This document shows, in pieces, positions 34,420 through 42,903 of a stretch of 64,000 nt of DNA. Source of the stretch: Collinsella sp. MSK.8.10 (lineage in GTDB: Bacteria; Actinomycetota; Coriobacteriia; Coriobacteriales; Coriobacteriaceae); NCBI RefSeq assembly GCF_019041915.1, contig NZ_JAHPYF010000001.1, forward strand, positions 310,001 through 374,000, read 5' to 3'. Position 1 is the first letter of the stretch, and the number at the start of each line of letters is the position of its first letter. A model generated the notes under the pieces. The model saw only the letters and a list, made by a program, of their open reading frames with translations. It ran no database searches and was not told the origin of the DNA. The translations under genes were made by a program, and so were the position numbers.

Positions 34420-35115
34420 TTATTCGATTATGTAGCCGACGCCCCAGACGTTTTTGATAAAGCGCGGCTTTTGTGCGTCGTCGCCAATCTTTTCGCGCAA
34501 GTGGCGAATGTGCACCATCACCGTATTGTTGGAGCCGGGCATAAAATCCTCGTTCCACACCGCACGGAACAGGTCCTCCACGGCCACCACGCTGCCGCGA
34601 TGCTCGACCAGATACAGCAAGATTGAATACTCGGTGGGTGTGAGGCGTACCGGTGCACCGTCCACCGTCACGGAACGAGCGTCGCGGTTGATCTCCAAGC
34701 CGTCGAGCTGAATGGTCGGCGACTCGGCCGCCTGTGCACGGCTACCGTAGCTGGTGTAGCGGCGAAGCTGAGCGTGCACGCGCGCGACGAGCTCCAGCGG
34801 ACGAAACGGCTTAACCACGTAATCGTCCGCGCCAAGCGAAAGGCCCTCGATCTTGTCTTGCTGGGCATCGCGCGCCGTCAGCATGATCACAGGATAGGTA
34901 TGGCTGGAACGGATCGTACGCAGCAGCTCAAACCCATCGATATCGGGCAGCATGACATCCAGCAGCGCCAGATCGAACTCCTGCTCCAAGATTGCCTTGG
35001 CAGCATCGGCCCCGCTATAGGCAATCTGGACGTCAAAGCCTTCTTTTGTAAGGTAGATGCCCACTAGGTCGGCAATGGCCTTCTCGTCATCAACTACCAG
35101 TATGCGCTCGTTCAT
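34420..35115 (-). CDS. VanR-like OmpR-family response regulator
   Basis: 231 residues. Receiver pocket VVDDEKAIADL, phospho-acceptor in LALLDVMLPDIDG, and VKPF lysine. The winged-helix domain contains RLTPTEYSILLYLVEH and NTVMVHIRHLREKIG. Together with the VanS-like kinase it forms a two-component system. The pair is divergent from a penicillin-binding D,D-carboxypeptidase across a 197-bp gap that holds both promoters, so regulation of that gene or of wall peptides is a reasonable inference. Confidence 0.9.
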   Translation of the reverse strand: MNERILVVDDEKAIADLVGIYLTKEGFDVQIAYSGADAAKAILEQEFDLALLDVMLPDIDGFELLRTIRSSHTYPVIMLTARDAQQDKIEGLSLGADDYVVKPFRPLELVARVHAQLRRYTSYGSRAQAAESPTIQLDGLEINRDARSVTVDGAPVRLTPTEYSILLYLVEHRGSVVAVEDLFRAVWNEDFMPGSNNTVMVHIRHLREKIGDDAQKPRFIKNVWGVGYIIE

Positions 35116-35312
35116 GCGTGCTCCTCTCGCGCTCCATTATGCCCGAGGGGGCGCCCGTCACACACAACAAGCGTGGGTGATTAAGTCGGCCTTAAGCACC
35201 CTTGTGCCCGTTCGGGCGCGGATGTGGGTCACGCACGCACGCGATGATCGCCGACGCCGGCAAACGATATACTCTAGTTTCAGAAGAGACCATCCCGTCG
35301 AAAGCGAAATCC

Positions 35313-36653
35313 GTGAAGTCCCTCACCTCTTTTGCAAAGCGCTCAGCCCAACTTGCCGCCGGCTTTGTCTGCGCTATCGCCCTTGCCGCTGGCGTGCCCA
35401 CCGTCGCCGGCGCCCAAGTGCTCACGACCGACAATGTTTGCGGCAAAACCGCCGATGTGCGCGGTATCACGGCCGAAAACCTGCCCGATATCGATGCGAC
35501 CAATGCCCTCGTCATGGGCAAAGACGGCACCGTCTACTATGCCCGCGACGCCGATGAGCAGGTCAAGATTGCCTCGATCACCAAGGTCATGACCGCAATC
35601 CTAACCGTCGAGAATTGCAAGATGGACGAGAAGGTCACAGTGAGCAACGCCGCGGCCACCGTGGGTAATTCGACCGCCGGCTTGCTCGAAGGCGACGAGC
35701 TTACCGTGGAGCAGGCACTGCGCGGCCTGATGATTCCCTCGGGCAACGACGCCGCCATCGTGCTCGCCGAATATGTGGGCAAGAAGATCGACCCTAAGAC
35801 CAAAGACGCCGAGGCCACATTTGTGAAGGCCATGAACGAGCGCGCTAAGAAGCTCGGCTGCACCGGTACGCTTTTTGAAAACCCGCATGGTCTGGACTTT
35901 GATGAGTGGGCTGGCGATATGCACTCAACCGCACACGACGTAGCGCTGATGATGCAGGAGGCCATGAAAAACGACACGATCCGCGAGGTCGTAGCGAGCG
36001 AGGATTCCTGGATCGAGGTCACGGGCGCCGACGGCACCGACCATTCGCATTCCATGGACACGCATAACTATTTGCTGGGTCAAGATGGCAACATCGGTGG
36101 CAAGACCGGCACCACCGACGACGCGGGCTATTGCTTTACGAGCGCCTACAACCGCGACGGCGACGAGATCTACACCGTTATTTTGAACTCCACCACCACC
36201 GATCAGCGCTTTACCGATACCGCCACCCTTGCCAATTGGTACTACGGTCACAAGGTGACGGTCGCAATCGCCAACACGCAGGAAAAGACCGCCAACGGCA
36301 ACCCGCTTATGGCACGCATTAGCCAGACAGATTGGACGGACAAGACGATCGACGCCACGCTCGCCGACCCCACCGCACAGGCAACGGTGTTCTCACTCGC
36401 CGGCGAAGTGACCGAAAAAGTTAGCTACGATGACCTTTCGGGCACGGTACATGTTGGCGACAAGGTGGGTAGCGTCACGCTCAAGCAGGACGGCACCAAG
36501 ATCGCCGTCATGGACCTGGTTGCCGACGAGGAAGGCGCAGGGCCGAATCCCATTGAATGGCTCCTTGTGAAGCTTGATCGCTTGGGCCGTCGCATCGACA
36601 ACCGCCCACTCACGGCAGAAAGCGAGACCGTCGCCAAGGCGCCCGAGGTGTAG
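35313..36653 (+). CDS. dacA: D-alanyl-D-alanine carboxypeptidase (DacA/DacF type, peptidase S11)
   Basis: Trims the terminal D-alanine from peptidoglycan pentapeptides outside the membrane. 446 residues from a GTG at 35313. A signal peptide is visible (basic start, hydrophobic core, AGA before Gln). Catalytic motifs: SITK (Ser-x-x-Lys), SGN, and KTG in GGKTGTTDDAG. A C-terminal beta domain of the PBP5 type follows and a short amphipathic end (IEWLLVKLDRLG) may anchor it to the membrane. The start choice rests on the signal peptide, because the ribosome binding site is weak. It is followed by a strong terminator. Confidence 0.9.
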   Translation: MKSLTSFAKRSAQLAAGFVCAIALAAGVPTVAGAQVLTTDNVCGKTADVRGITAENLPDIDATNALVMGKDGTVYYARDADEQVKIASITKVMTAILTVENCKMDEKVTVSNAAATVGNSTAGLLEGDELTVEQALRGLMIPSGNDAAIVLAEYVGKKIDPKTKDAEATFVKAMNERAKKLGCTGTLFENPHGLDFDEWAGDMHSTAHDVALMMQEAMKNDTIREVVASEDSWIEVTGADGTDHSHSMDTHNYLLGQDGNIGGKTGTTDDAGYCFTSAYNRDGDEIYTVILNSTTTDQRFTDTATLANWYYGHKVTVAIANTQEKTANGNPLMARISQTDWTDKTIDATLADPTAQATVFSLAGEVTEKVSYDDLSGTVHVGDKVGSVTLKQDGTKIAVMDLVADEEGAGPNPIEWLLVKLDRLGRRIDNRPLTAESETVAKAPEV

Positions 36654-36678
36654 GGCGCAAGAATAATAAGTCCACTGA

Positions 36679-36711
36679 AAGGAGGCGTCCGAAAGGATGC
36701 CTCCTTTTTTG
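36679..36711 (+). terminator. Rho-independent terminator of dacA
   Basis: AAAGGAGGC (36679-36687) pairs with GCCTCCTTT (36700-36708), extended inward by GTCC/GGAT, and is followed by T residues to 36711. It lies 25 bp past the dacA stop. Confidence 0.9.
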
Positions 36712-36770
36712 AGGTTCGAATCCCCAGCCGCCATTCTTGATAATAAAAAGGGCCCCAAATGGGACCCTTC
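36712..36770 (-). repeat. tRNA-Ser 3' flank: inverted T-arm remnant plus terminator
   Basis: GGTTCGAATCCCCAGC (36714-36729) is a 16-nt copy of the T-arm of the adjacent tRNA-Ser, but in the opposite orientation. It is followed by AAGGGCCCC/TGGGACCCTT (36749-36770), which is the minus-strand terminator of the tRNA with its T-tract at 36746-36750. It resembles the end of the elements found at the tRNA-Arg, -Leu and -Phe genes, without the GC-rich body. Confidence 0.6.
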
Positions 36771-36783
36771 TTCAAATTCGTAC

Positions 36784-36874
36784 TGGCGGAGAGCTGGGGA
36801 TTCGAACCCCAGATGCCCTTTTGGGGCATACTCGCTTAGCAGGCGAGCACCTTCGGCCTCTCGGTCAGCTCTCC
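36784..36874 (-). tRNA. tRNA-Ser (anticodon GCT)
   Basis: 91 nt including an encoded CCA. Acceptor GGAGAGC pairs with GCTCTCC. The anticodon stem CTCGC/GCGAG encloses CTGCTAA, giving anticodon GCT. A long variable arm (ATGCCCC AAAA GGGGCAT) confirms a class II serine tRNA. T-arm GGGGTTCGAATCCCC is regular. Confidence 0.97.
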
Positions 36875-36966
36875 GTAACAGCCGTTCTATAGTAACCAAA
36901 CAGCCAAGGATGAGCAAGAGGAAATTTTCTAATTGCCTAGCAGCCTTTCCTTCTTGAAAGCTTCGC

Positions 36967-39408
36967 CTACCCCAGCGAGCGGTTGAGGGAGCCGAGCTCG
37001 TCGTTGCCCATGGTGCGCCACATTTGGAAGATACAACCGCGCGCCAGGAAAAAGAAACCGTTATCGACCAGTTGCACAGCGGCATCTGCCAGCTGATTCG
37101 TCACGGCGGACACTGGCGGCAGCTCTAGTCCAGCCTTGTGGATGGTCTCGACCGCTTCCTCGAACGTCGGAGGCTCGCTGACGCCCATCTCGTTCATAAG
37201 GCCCTGCATTTCTTCCAGCGCGCTGCTGCCCGACTCCTCGCCGCGCGGCACCAGACGGTAACAAGCCAGCGCCAGGTCGAGCTGATCGCAATTCCAATAG
37301 GCAAACGCCAAGCGATAGAACAGGTAGCCGATTGCAGAACGATCGCTGGCAATACGTAGGCCGTGGCGCGCCACCTCGATAATCTCGTCAAAGCGCTCCA
37401 GACGCGCAAGCACGTTGATGAGCGCAAAGTGCGACTGCATGGACGAGCGCGCCAGATCGTAAAGATGGCGCACCTCGGGCAGTGCTCGTTCAAAGTCCTC
37501 TTGCTCGGCGTAAAAGCTGCAGATCTCGTGTTGGGCAAAGTACAGCGCATCGGGCGCACGAAGGATTCGCACAGAGCGGTCTTCTTCCAACACCGGTAGC
37601 ACCATGCGCACCAGCTGGTTATCGCAAAACTGCGTTTGAACCGGACCTGTCGCCAAAAGCTCGGCGACGGCGCACTTAGCCTCCAACTCCTCAACAAGAC
37701 GAGAAAAGCCTTCAAAAGCACCTGTACGGTCGACTTTTGCCTGCTCGCGCAATTCAACAACACGGGCCACGTATGGGTCGTCGTCCTCTTCCATGACCTC
37801 CAGCTCGTCAGCCGTATCGGCAAGCAGCAGATCGCGCAGCGCCGGCGGCAGCATGCGATGGTCATCACGCGGACGAGCATGAACCTCCGCAGGTTCAATC
37901 GTCTCCGGAGCGGTTGACTCATATGCCTCAAGCACACGCTTGCACGGCATATCGTCCATGTCCATGCTTTCAAGATCCTTGGCGACAGGCACGCAATCGG
38001 CCAGATAGGCCGCGCGCCCAAAGAAATACGTTGCAACAACGCGCTCGCCCTGCTCACTGTCGGGAGCAGCAATCTGCACATAGCAGCGCGTGATGCAGGT
38101 GCCCGCGGCAAAACACGCTGCCGCAAGCGTGAGTGCCACGCGCGCATCGTGCTCCGCGGCCCAGATCGCACGCGCGTCCTCGTCCAACTCGCGCCAGGCG
38201 TCATCTTGAGCGTCGTATTCACGTTGCGGCATGGCATCAACGACAGACTGCCCAAACCGAACGAGCATGATCCCTTCGGCAACGTTTGCCCGATAGGTAT
38301 AGTCGAGCCGCGTGACCACGTTAAGTGCCTCGACAATACGCGCGAAGCGGGTACGCACATCCCACTCACCGCCCGGCTGGCAAGCCACCGTACCCGGTTT
38401 GCCCCACGGGTTATCGCTCGAGGCCGTATCAAGCAGTCGGGGAACATCGTTGGTCGTCTTGGCGATATGCCACGCATCAAAGAGCGCGCAGCCCTCAAGG
38501 CTCGGCGAGGATGCCGCAGGGACCAATCCGGCCCCGATGTGCTCAAGGATGCCGGAGAGACGGTTAAGACGGCACTCGATGGCAAGCAGCATGTCAATCT
38601 CGTCCTGGTCCAGCAGGCTGCGATCAAAATTGAGATAGAAAAGCTTTGAGCGATCGATGCGAGCCAGGCTCATCTCGGACTTAGCGGCGATGGTGCGCAA
38701 GCGAGGCAAGTCAATTTCACTCATAAGGGCGGCGGCATAGCGCTCGATACCGCTCGGATTCTCGGCATGGTCAACGCGGTAGAGCAGCGTCTCGATAGCG
38801 TCAGGTAGCGGTGTCGTGTTAAAGCCCAAAAACACCTCGACCGGCTCGGGCAACTTTACGAGCTTGATCTTGTCGACAACGTTTTGCATACCCTCGTCGA
38901 GTCCGTCGGCGTCCGCCGTGCTCGCAATGGTATTTTCGGAGTCAGCGAATATCACGTAGCGCAGGAACATCGATGCCATGAACTCACCGTAAGGAAGGGA
39001 GCGGGTCGAATTCCATGTCTCGTGATCGGACTGTTCGCGCATGGGACCTTCGGGAGAGCCGACGGTTCGCGCGCACGCGCGCATCGTGCCGTTTGCTCCC
39101 CTCACCATAATCTCACCAATACCGGAGTCCGACTCGTCAAGGACCAGTTCCATGTCGGGATCGTTGGGCAGCGGAGCCTCGCTGACGGGGCGGTCCACCT
39201 TGTACACCTCACCCGAAACGCTTACGTAGCCCAAAAGCGACACATGGCTTTTGCCAACGAATTCGACGACATAACAAGATTCATGCTGATCCTCGCCAAA
39301 GAGTTTCCAGACCACGCCATATGAGCGTCCCGCAGGCTGCTCGGGCATCGCCGGAAAGCGCTTCTTGGGATCGAGAAACCTGAGCTTGTATGTCGGACGC
39401 TCTGCCAC
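36967..39408 (-). CDS. Unrecognised 813-aa protein with helical repeat C-terminus
   Basis: Starts at a GTG (39406-39408) with AGGGTGATA upstream. I do not recognise the N-terminal half. It begins with a basic beta-rich stretch (YKLRFLDPKKRFPAMPEQPA), and has no signal peptide and no transmembrane segment of normal length. The C-terminal third (about 600-800) looks like TPR-type helical repeats, for example FYAEQEDFERALPEVRHLYD and LAFAYWNCDQLDLALACYRL. An acidic cluster (ELEVMEEDDDPYV) sits at about 545. A cytosolic scaffold or regulatory protein is plausible, but no function can be named. It stands alone between tRNA-Ser and the tRNA-Arg cluster. Confidence 0.8.
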   Translation of the reverse strand: MAERPTYKLRFLDPKKRFPAMPEQPAGRSYGVVWKLFGEDQHESCYVVEFVGKSHVSLLGYVSVSGEVYKVDRPVSEAPLPNDPDMELVLDESDSGIGEIMVRGANGTMRACARTVGSPEGPMREQSDHETWNSTRSLPYGEFMASMFLRYVIFADSENTIASTADADGLDEGMQNVVDKIKLVKLPEPVEVFLGFNTTPLPDAIETLLYRVDHAENPSGIERYAAALMSEIDLPRLRTIAAKSEMSLARIDRSKLFYLNFDRSLLDQDEIDMLLAIECRLNRLSGILEHIGAGLVPAASSPSLEGCALFDAWHIAKTTNDVPRLLDTASSDNPWGKPGTVACQPGGEWDVRTRFARIVEALNVVTRLDYTYRANVAEGIMLVRFGQSVVDAMPQREYDAQDDAWRELDEDARAIWAAEHDARVALTLAAACFAAGTCITRCYVQIAAPDSEQGERVVATYFFGRAAYLADCVPVAKDLESMDMDDMPCKRVLEAYESTAPETIEPAEVHARPRDDHRMLPPALRDLLLADTADELEVMEEDDDPYVARVVELREQAKVDRTGAFEGFSRLVEELEAKCAVAELLATGPVQTQFCDNQLVRMVLPVLEEDRSVRILRAPDALYFAQHEICSFYAEQEDFERALPEVRHLYDLARSSMQSHFALINVLARLERFDEIIEVARHGLRIASDRSAIGYLFYRLAFAYWNCDQLDLALACYRLVPRGEESGSSALEEMQGLMNEMGVSEPPTFEEAVETIHKAGLELPPVSAVTNQLADAAVQLVDNGFFFLARGCIFQMWRTMGNDELGSLNRSLG

Positions 39409-39571
39409 GGAATATCACCCTGATCGGTCGCTTGAAGAAGGAGTGGTCGCGAATAAGTCGCGACATCTACTCGGAATCTTACACGAGTCGACAGGAAATC
39501 GTCCCTTTGGACGAAAGCACTCAAGCTGGCGCAAAAGAAAAGCCCCCGTTGCCGGGAGCTTTAATCGCAAA

Positions 39572-39761
39572 TGGTGCGGCGTATAGGATTCCGCGCATCC
39601 GCTGCGCGGATCCGCACCGGCTTCGCCCGCCTGCCGGCGTGCTCGCCCGCGGGCTAAAAACGCTCCGCGTTTTCTTTACGCCCGCGCCTCGACCGAGGTT
39701 CGAATCAATGCGGTGTTTACGTAAAAGAAAAGCCCCCGTCGCCGGGAGCTTTAAAGTCAAT
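39572..39761 (-). repeat. 190-bp tRNA-Arg-associated element, first copy
   Basis: Begins with TGGTGCGGCGTATAGGATTC, an exact copy of the last 20 nt of the downstream tRNA-Arg (minus sense). GC-rich hairpins follow (CATCCGC/GCGGATC and AAAACGC/GCGTTTT). Then comes GGTTCGAATC in inverted orientation and a copy of the tRNA terminator, ending exactly where the real tRNA 3' end begins. A separate copy of that terminator lies just before the unit (39537-39562). Together with 39409-39571 this makes a 353-bp region without a protein gene. Confidence 0.75.
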
Positions 39762-39838
39762 TGGTGCGGCGTATAGGATTCGAACCTATGACGTTCTGAT
39801 TCGTAGTCAGACCCTCTATCCAGCTGAGGTAACGCCGC
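39762..39838 (-). tRNA. tRNA-Arg (anticodon ACG), copy 1
   Basis: 77 nt including CCA. Acceptor GCGGCGT with ACGCCGC; anticodon stem TCTGA/TCAGA around CTACGAA gives anticodon ACG; T-arm ATAGG TTCGAAT CCTAT. Identical to the two copies downstream. Confidence 0.97.
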
Positions 39839-39996
39839 GACTTGTTGATTATTATGCACAGGGACTGAATAATGGTCAAGCATTTTTTCAAAAAAAGTTA
39901 TCGAATTTGATTTTTAATCATTTGGAGGGCTTGGCGCGATCTTCGACGCATCGCGATATAAGAAAAGCCCCCGTCGCCGGGAGCTTTAAAGTCAAT

Positions 39997-40073
39997 TGGT
40001 GCGGCGTATAGGATTCGAACCTATGACGTTCTGATTCGTAGTCAGACCCTCTATCCAGCTGAGGTAACGCCGC
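39997..40073 (-). tRNA. tRNA-Arg (anticodon ACG), copy 2
   Basis: 77 nt, identical to copy 1. Its 3' flank has the usual terminator (AAGCCCCCGTCGCCGGGAGCTT, near 39965-39988) but no full GC-rich element. The 158 bp between copies 1 and 2 hold no gene. Confidence 0.97.
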
Positions 40074-40150
40074 AACGCACGGATTATTATGCACGTGACC
40101 CCTCGATGGGTCAAGCGACAATTTGGAAAAATTTTACGAAGTGATGATTA

Positions 40151-40619
40151 AGACGCCCGCGCCTCGACCGAGGTTCGAATCCATGCGGTGCTTACGTAAA
40201 AGAAAAGCCCCCGTTGCCGGAGGCTTTCAATTTCAATTGGTGCGGCGTATAGGATTCCGCGCATCCGCTTCGCGGATCCGCATCGGCTTCACCCGCCTGC
40301 CGGCGCGCTCGCCCGCGGGCTAAAAACGCTCCGCGTTTTCTTGACGCCCGCGCCTCGACCGAGGTTCGAATCCATGTGGTGTTGCCATAAAAGAAAAGCC
40401 CCCGTTGCCGGAGGCTTTCAATTTCAATTGGTGCGGCGTATAGGATTCCGCGCATCCGCTTCGCGGATCCGCATCGGCTTCACCCGCCTGCCGGCGCGCT
40501 CGCCCGCGGGCTAAAAACGCTCCGCGTTTTCTTGACGCCCGCGCCTCGACCGAGGTTCGAATCCATGTGGTGTTGCCATAAAAGAAAAGCCCCCGTTGCC
40601 GGAGGCTTTCAATTTCAAT
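40151..40619 (-). repeat. Tandem 191-bp tRNA-Arg-associated elements (two complete, one partial)
   Basis: Complete units at 40238-40428 and 40429-40619 have an exact period of 191 bp and are nearly identical. A partial unit (right half only) is at 40151-40237. Each unit is: the 20-nt tRNA-Arg 3' end, a GC-rich body with ATCCGC/GCGGAT and AAAACGC/GCGTTTT stems, an inverted T-arm GAGGTTCGAATCC, a spacer, then the terminator AAAGCCCCC...GGAGGCTTT. The last unit ends exactly at the 3' end of tRNA-Arg copy 3. Frames through it give only GFEPR-type spurious peptides. Confidence 0.85.
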
Positions 40620-40696
40620 TGGTGCGGCGTATAGGATTCGAACCTATGACGTTCTGATTCGTAGTCAGACCCTCTATCCAGCTGAGGTAACGCCGC
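40620..40696 (-). tRNA. tRNA-Arg (anticodon ACG), copy 3
   Basis: 77 nt, identical to copies 1 and 2, with encoded CCA. It is directly followed (minus sense) by its terminator and the tandem 191-bp elements. Confidence 0.97.
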
Positions 40697-40773
40697 AGCG
40701 CAAGACATATAAAACCACTTTAGCTTATTGGAGTCAAGCACAATCTCAAACTTTTTTGTGGAACGCAGTTTTG

Positions 40774-41151
40774 TCATGCTGCTCCGCATATACCGTCGTT
40801 CCCCGTACGATCGATTGGCTTTTCGATCACGTCAAACTTAGCATCAAGTTCCCTCAGGAGCGATCTCACCCGCTGGGCACAATCATAATCGGCAAACGAG
40901 ATGCTCAGCATGCGAGCAACCTGGTTAGATGTCCGGACCCCATAGAAGTGCTCCAGGGCCACAAGCCCCTCGTGCGCCACAAACGTCTCAACCACATGCG
41001 GCGACTCCTCGTAGCACCATTGGGTCAACGGACCCTCGCTCGTCTGTCGAACCACCAGGCCACCCATGCCAGACGGCTCACACGTTACAAGCAGGTACTC
41101 CCCGCCCTCGTCGCTCTCAAACAAAACCACCCGATCATCAAACAACTCCAT
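40774..41151 (-). CDS. Hypothetical 125-aa protein
   Basis: Good ribosome binding site (AAAGGGGATGCG before the ATG at 41149-41151). No family recognised. The sequence looks like a small soluble alpha/beta protein: MELFDDRVVLFESDEGGEYL at the start, GMGGLVVRQTSEGPLTQW in the middle, and a helical VRSLLRELDAKFDVIE end. No membrane segment or known motif. It is a single gene between tRNA-Arg and serS. Confidence 0.65.
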   Translation of the reverse strand: MELFDDRVVLFESDEGGEYLLVTCEPSGMGGLVVRQTSEGPLTQWCYEESPHVVETFVAHEGLVALEHFYGVRTSNQVARMLSISFADYDCAQRVRSLLRELDAKFDVIEKPIDRTGNDGICGAA

Positions 41152-41277
41152 CGCATCCCCTTTCTCTCGCTCTTATCTAGTAAAAGCATAGCAGGTAGAT
41201 GACTGTATACAGAACAGTTGTTCGTGTATTATCTATTGAGCTGTCCGCACGGCATGGTATGGACCTGCGCACGAAAT

Positions 41278-41301
41278 AGGGCGCCCCCGAAGGAGCGCCC
41301 T
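41278..41301 (-). terminator. Terminator of serS
   Basis: AGGGCGC (41278-41284) pairs with GCGCCCT (41295-41301), followed by TATTTCG on the minus strand. It lies 24 bp past the serS stop; the U-tract is short. Confidence 0.65.
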
Positions 41302-41324
41302 TGCATATCGCCTATGCAGCCAAG

Positions 41325-42608
41325 TTACGCGACCGGCTCAATCTTCTCGAGGCCGCCCATGTAGGGACGCAGGACCTCGGGGATCGTGATGGTGCCGTCG
41401 GCGTTCTGGTAGTTCTCCAGAATGGCAGCCATGGTACGACCAGCCGGCAGGCCGGAACCGTTAAGGGTGTGCAGGTAGCGCGAACCCTTGAAGTTATCGG
41501 GGTCGCGATACTTGATGTTGGCGCGGCGAGCCTGGAAGTCACCGCAGTTGGAGCAGGAGCTGATCTCCTTGTAGGCGTTGTAGCTCGGCAGCCAGACCTC
41601 GACGTCGTAGGTCTGACGGGCAGAGAAGCCCAGGTCGCCGGTGCACAGGCTAATCACGCGATACGGAAGACCCAGCTGCTGCAGCAGGTACTCGGCCTCG
41701 GCGGTCATGCTCTCGAGCTCCTCGTCGGACTCCTCCGGCTTAGCGAACTTGACCATCTCGACCTTGTCGAACTCGTGCTGACGGATGATGCCGCGGGTGT
41801 CGCGACCGGCGGAACCGGCCTCCTCGCGGAAGCAGGGAGTGAAGGCGGTGTAGCGGCGCGGCAGGGTGTCGGCGTCGAGAACCTCGCCGGCGTGCAGGTT
41901 GGTGAGCACGACCTCGGCGGTGGGGATCAGGAAGTTGTCGCCCGAGACGTGATAGGCGTCGTCCTCAAACTTGGGCAGCTGGCCCGTACCGAACATGGTC
42001 TGACGCTTGACGACGATAGGCGGCCACCACTCCTTGAAGCCACGGCTCGTGTGCGTGTCCAGGAAGAAGTTGATAAGGGCGCGCTCCAAGCGGGCGCCGG
42101 CGCCACCGAGAACGGTGAAGCGGCTGCCGGAGAGCTTGTTGCCGCGCTCGAAGTCGAGGATGTCCAGATCGGTGCCCAGGTCCCAGTGCGGCTTAAAGTC
42201 GAAGTCGAACTCGCGCGGGGTGCCCCAGCGGCGGCGCTCGATGTTCTCGTCCTCGTCCTTGCCGTACGGCGTGGCCTCGCAGGGAATGTTGGGCAGGTGA
42301 GCCATGAAGTCGTACTGCTCCTGCTCGAGAGCAGTGCGGCGCTCGGCCAGACCGTCAATCTTCTCGTTGACGGCGCGCACGGCCTCCTTGGCGGCCTCGG
42401 CCTCGTCCTTCTTGCCCTCCTTCATCAGGGCGCCGATCTTCTTGGACTCGGCGTTGCGCGTGGCTTGAAGTTCCTCGACCTCGGTGATGACGGCACGACG
42501 CTCGTCGTCGAGCTCAAAGAACTTCTCGCGATCCCAAGACGTCTGGCGGTTAGCCATGGCGACATCGATGGCATCGGGGTTCTCGCGAACAAACTTGATA
42601 TCAAGCAT
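41325..42608 (-). CDS. serS: Seryl-tRNA synthetase
   Basis: Charges tRNA-Ser and tRNA-Sec. 427 residues from the ATG at 42606-42608, with GGAGGATCTA directly upstream. The N-terminal long coiled-coil arm (about 30-100), which contacts the long variable arm of tRNA-Ser, is evident. The class II core contains [21 protein letters not shown] (motif 2, [12 protein letters not shown]) and a C-terminal [18 protein letters not shown] (motif 3). Single-gene unit. Confidence 0.97.
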   Translation of the reverse strand: MLDIKFVRENPDAIDVAMANRQTSWDREKFFELDDERRAVITEVEELQATRNAESKKIGALMKEGKKDEAEAAKEAVRAVNEKIDGLAERRTALEQEQYDFMAHLPNIPCEATPYGKDEDENIERRRWGTPREFDFDFKPHWDLGTDLDILDFERGNKLSGSRFTVLGGAGARLERALINFFLDTHTSRGFKEWWPPIVVKRQTMFGTGQLPKFEDDAYHVSGDNFLIPTAEVVLTNLHAGEVLDADTLPRRYTAFTPCFREEAGSAGRDTRGIIRQHEFDKVEMVKFAKPEESDEELESMTAEAEYLLQQLGLPYRVISLCTGDLGFSARQTYDVEVWLPSYNAYKEISSCSNCGDFQARRANIKYRDPDNFKGSRYLHTLNGSGLPAGRTMAAILENYQNADGTITIPEVLRPYMGGLEKIEPVA

Positions 42609-42719
42609 TAGATCCTCCGGCGATATACATTCCATTTAGGTTGCAACCTTGTACATGTATGGGCAAGTATATACTTATGAGCGTTTACGACCCAACTCAA
42701 CTACGCAAGAAGGCACCCA

Positions 42720-42893
42720 ATGGACGCAGTTTTTTCCTTTTTGTTTGGCACCCGCACCGGTTTTGCCATCCTTTTCGCCGGCGGCATCCTGCTGTTTGCG
42801 ATTCTTGCCTTTGTAATGGAGAAGCGCACCCATAAGATGTATGTCGACCGCGGCCCCAAGTCCGAGGACGAAGAAGACAGCTTCTGGGACTAA
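42720..42893 (+). CDS. Small single-span membrane protein (57 aa)
   Basis: Reads MDAVFSFLFGTRTG, then a hydrophobic helix (FAILFAGGILLFAILAFVM), then a basic patch EKRTHKM and an acidic tail KSEDEEDSFWD. AGAAGG lies about 7 nt before the ATG. The hydrophobic-then-charged design, the site and the terminator directly after it support a real gene. Function unknown; divergent from serS and convergent with proC. Confidence 0.65.
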   Translation: MDAVFSFLFGTRTGFAILFAGGILLFAILAFVMEKRTHKMYVDRGPKSEDEEDSFWD

Positions 42894-42903
42894 CTCGCCA
42901 AAA

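Noticed and set aside
40192..40789. Minus-strand frames encoding GFEPRS-type peptides around the tRNA-Arg cluster
   Set aside because: They are translations of antisense tRNA ends and the GC-rich repeat. The same peptides recur only because the DNA repeats; no ribosome binding site.
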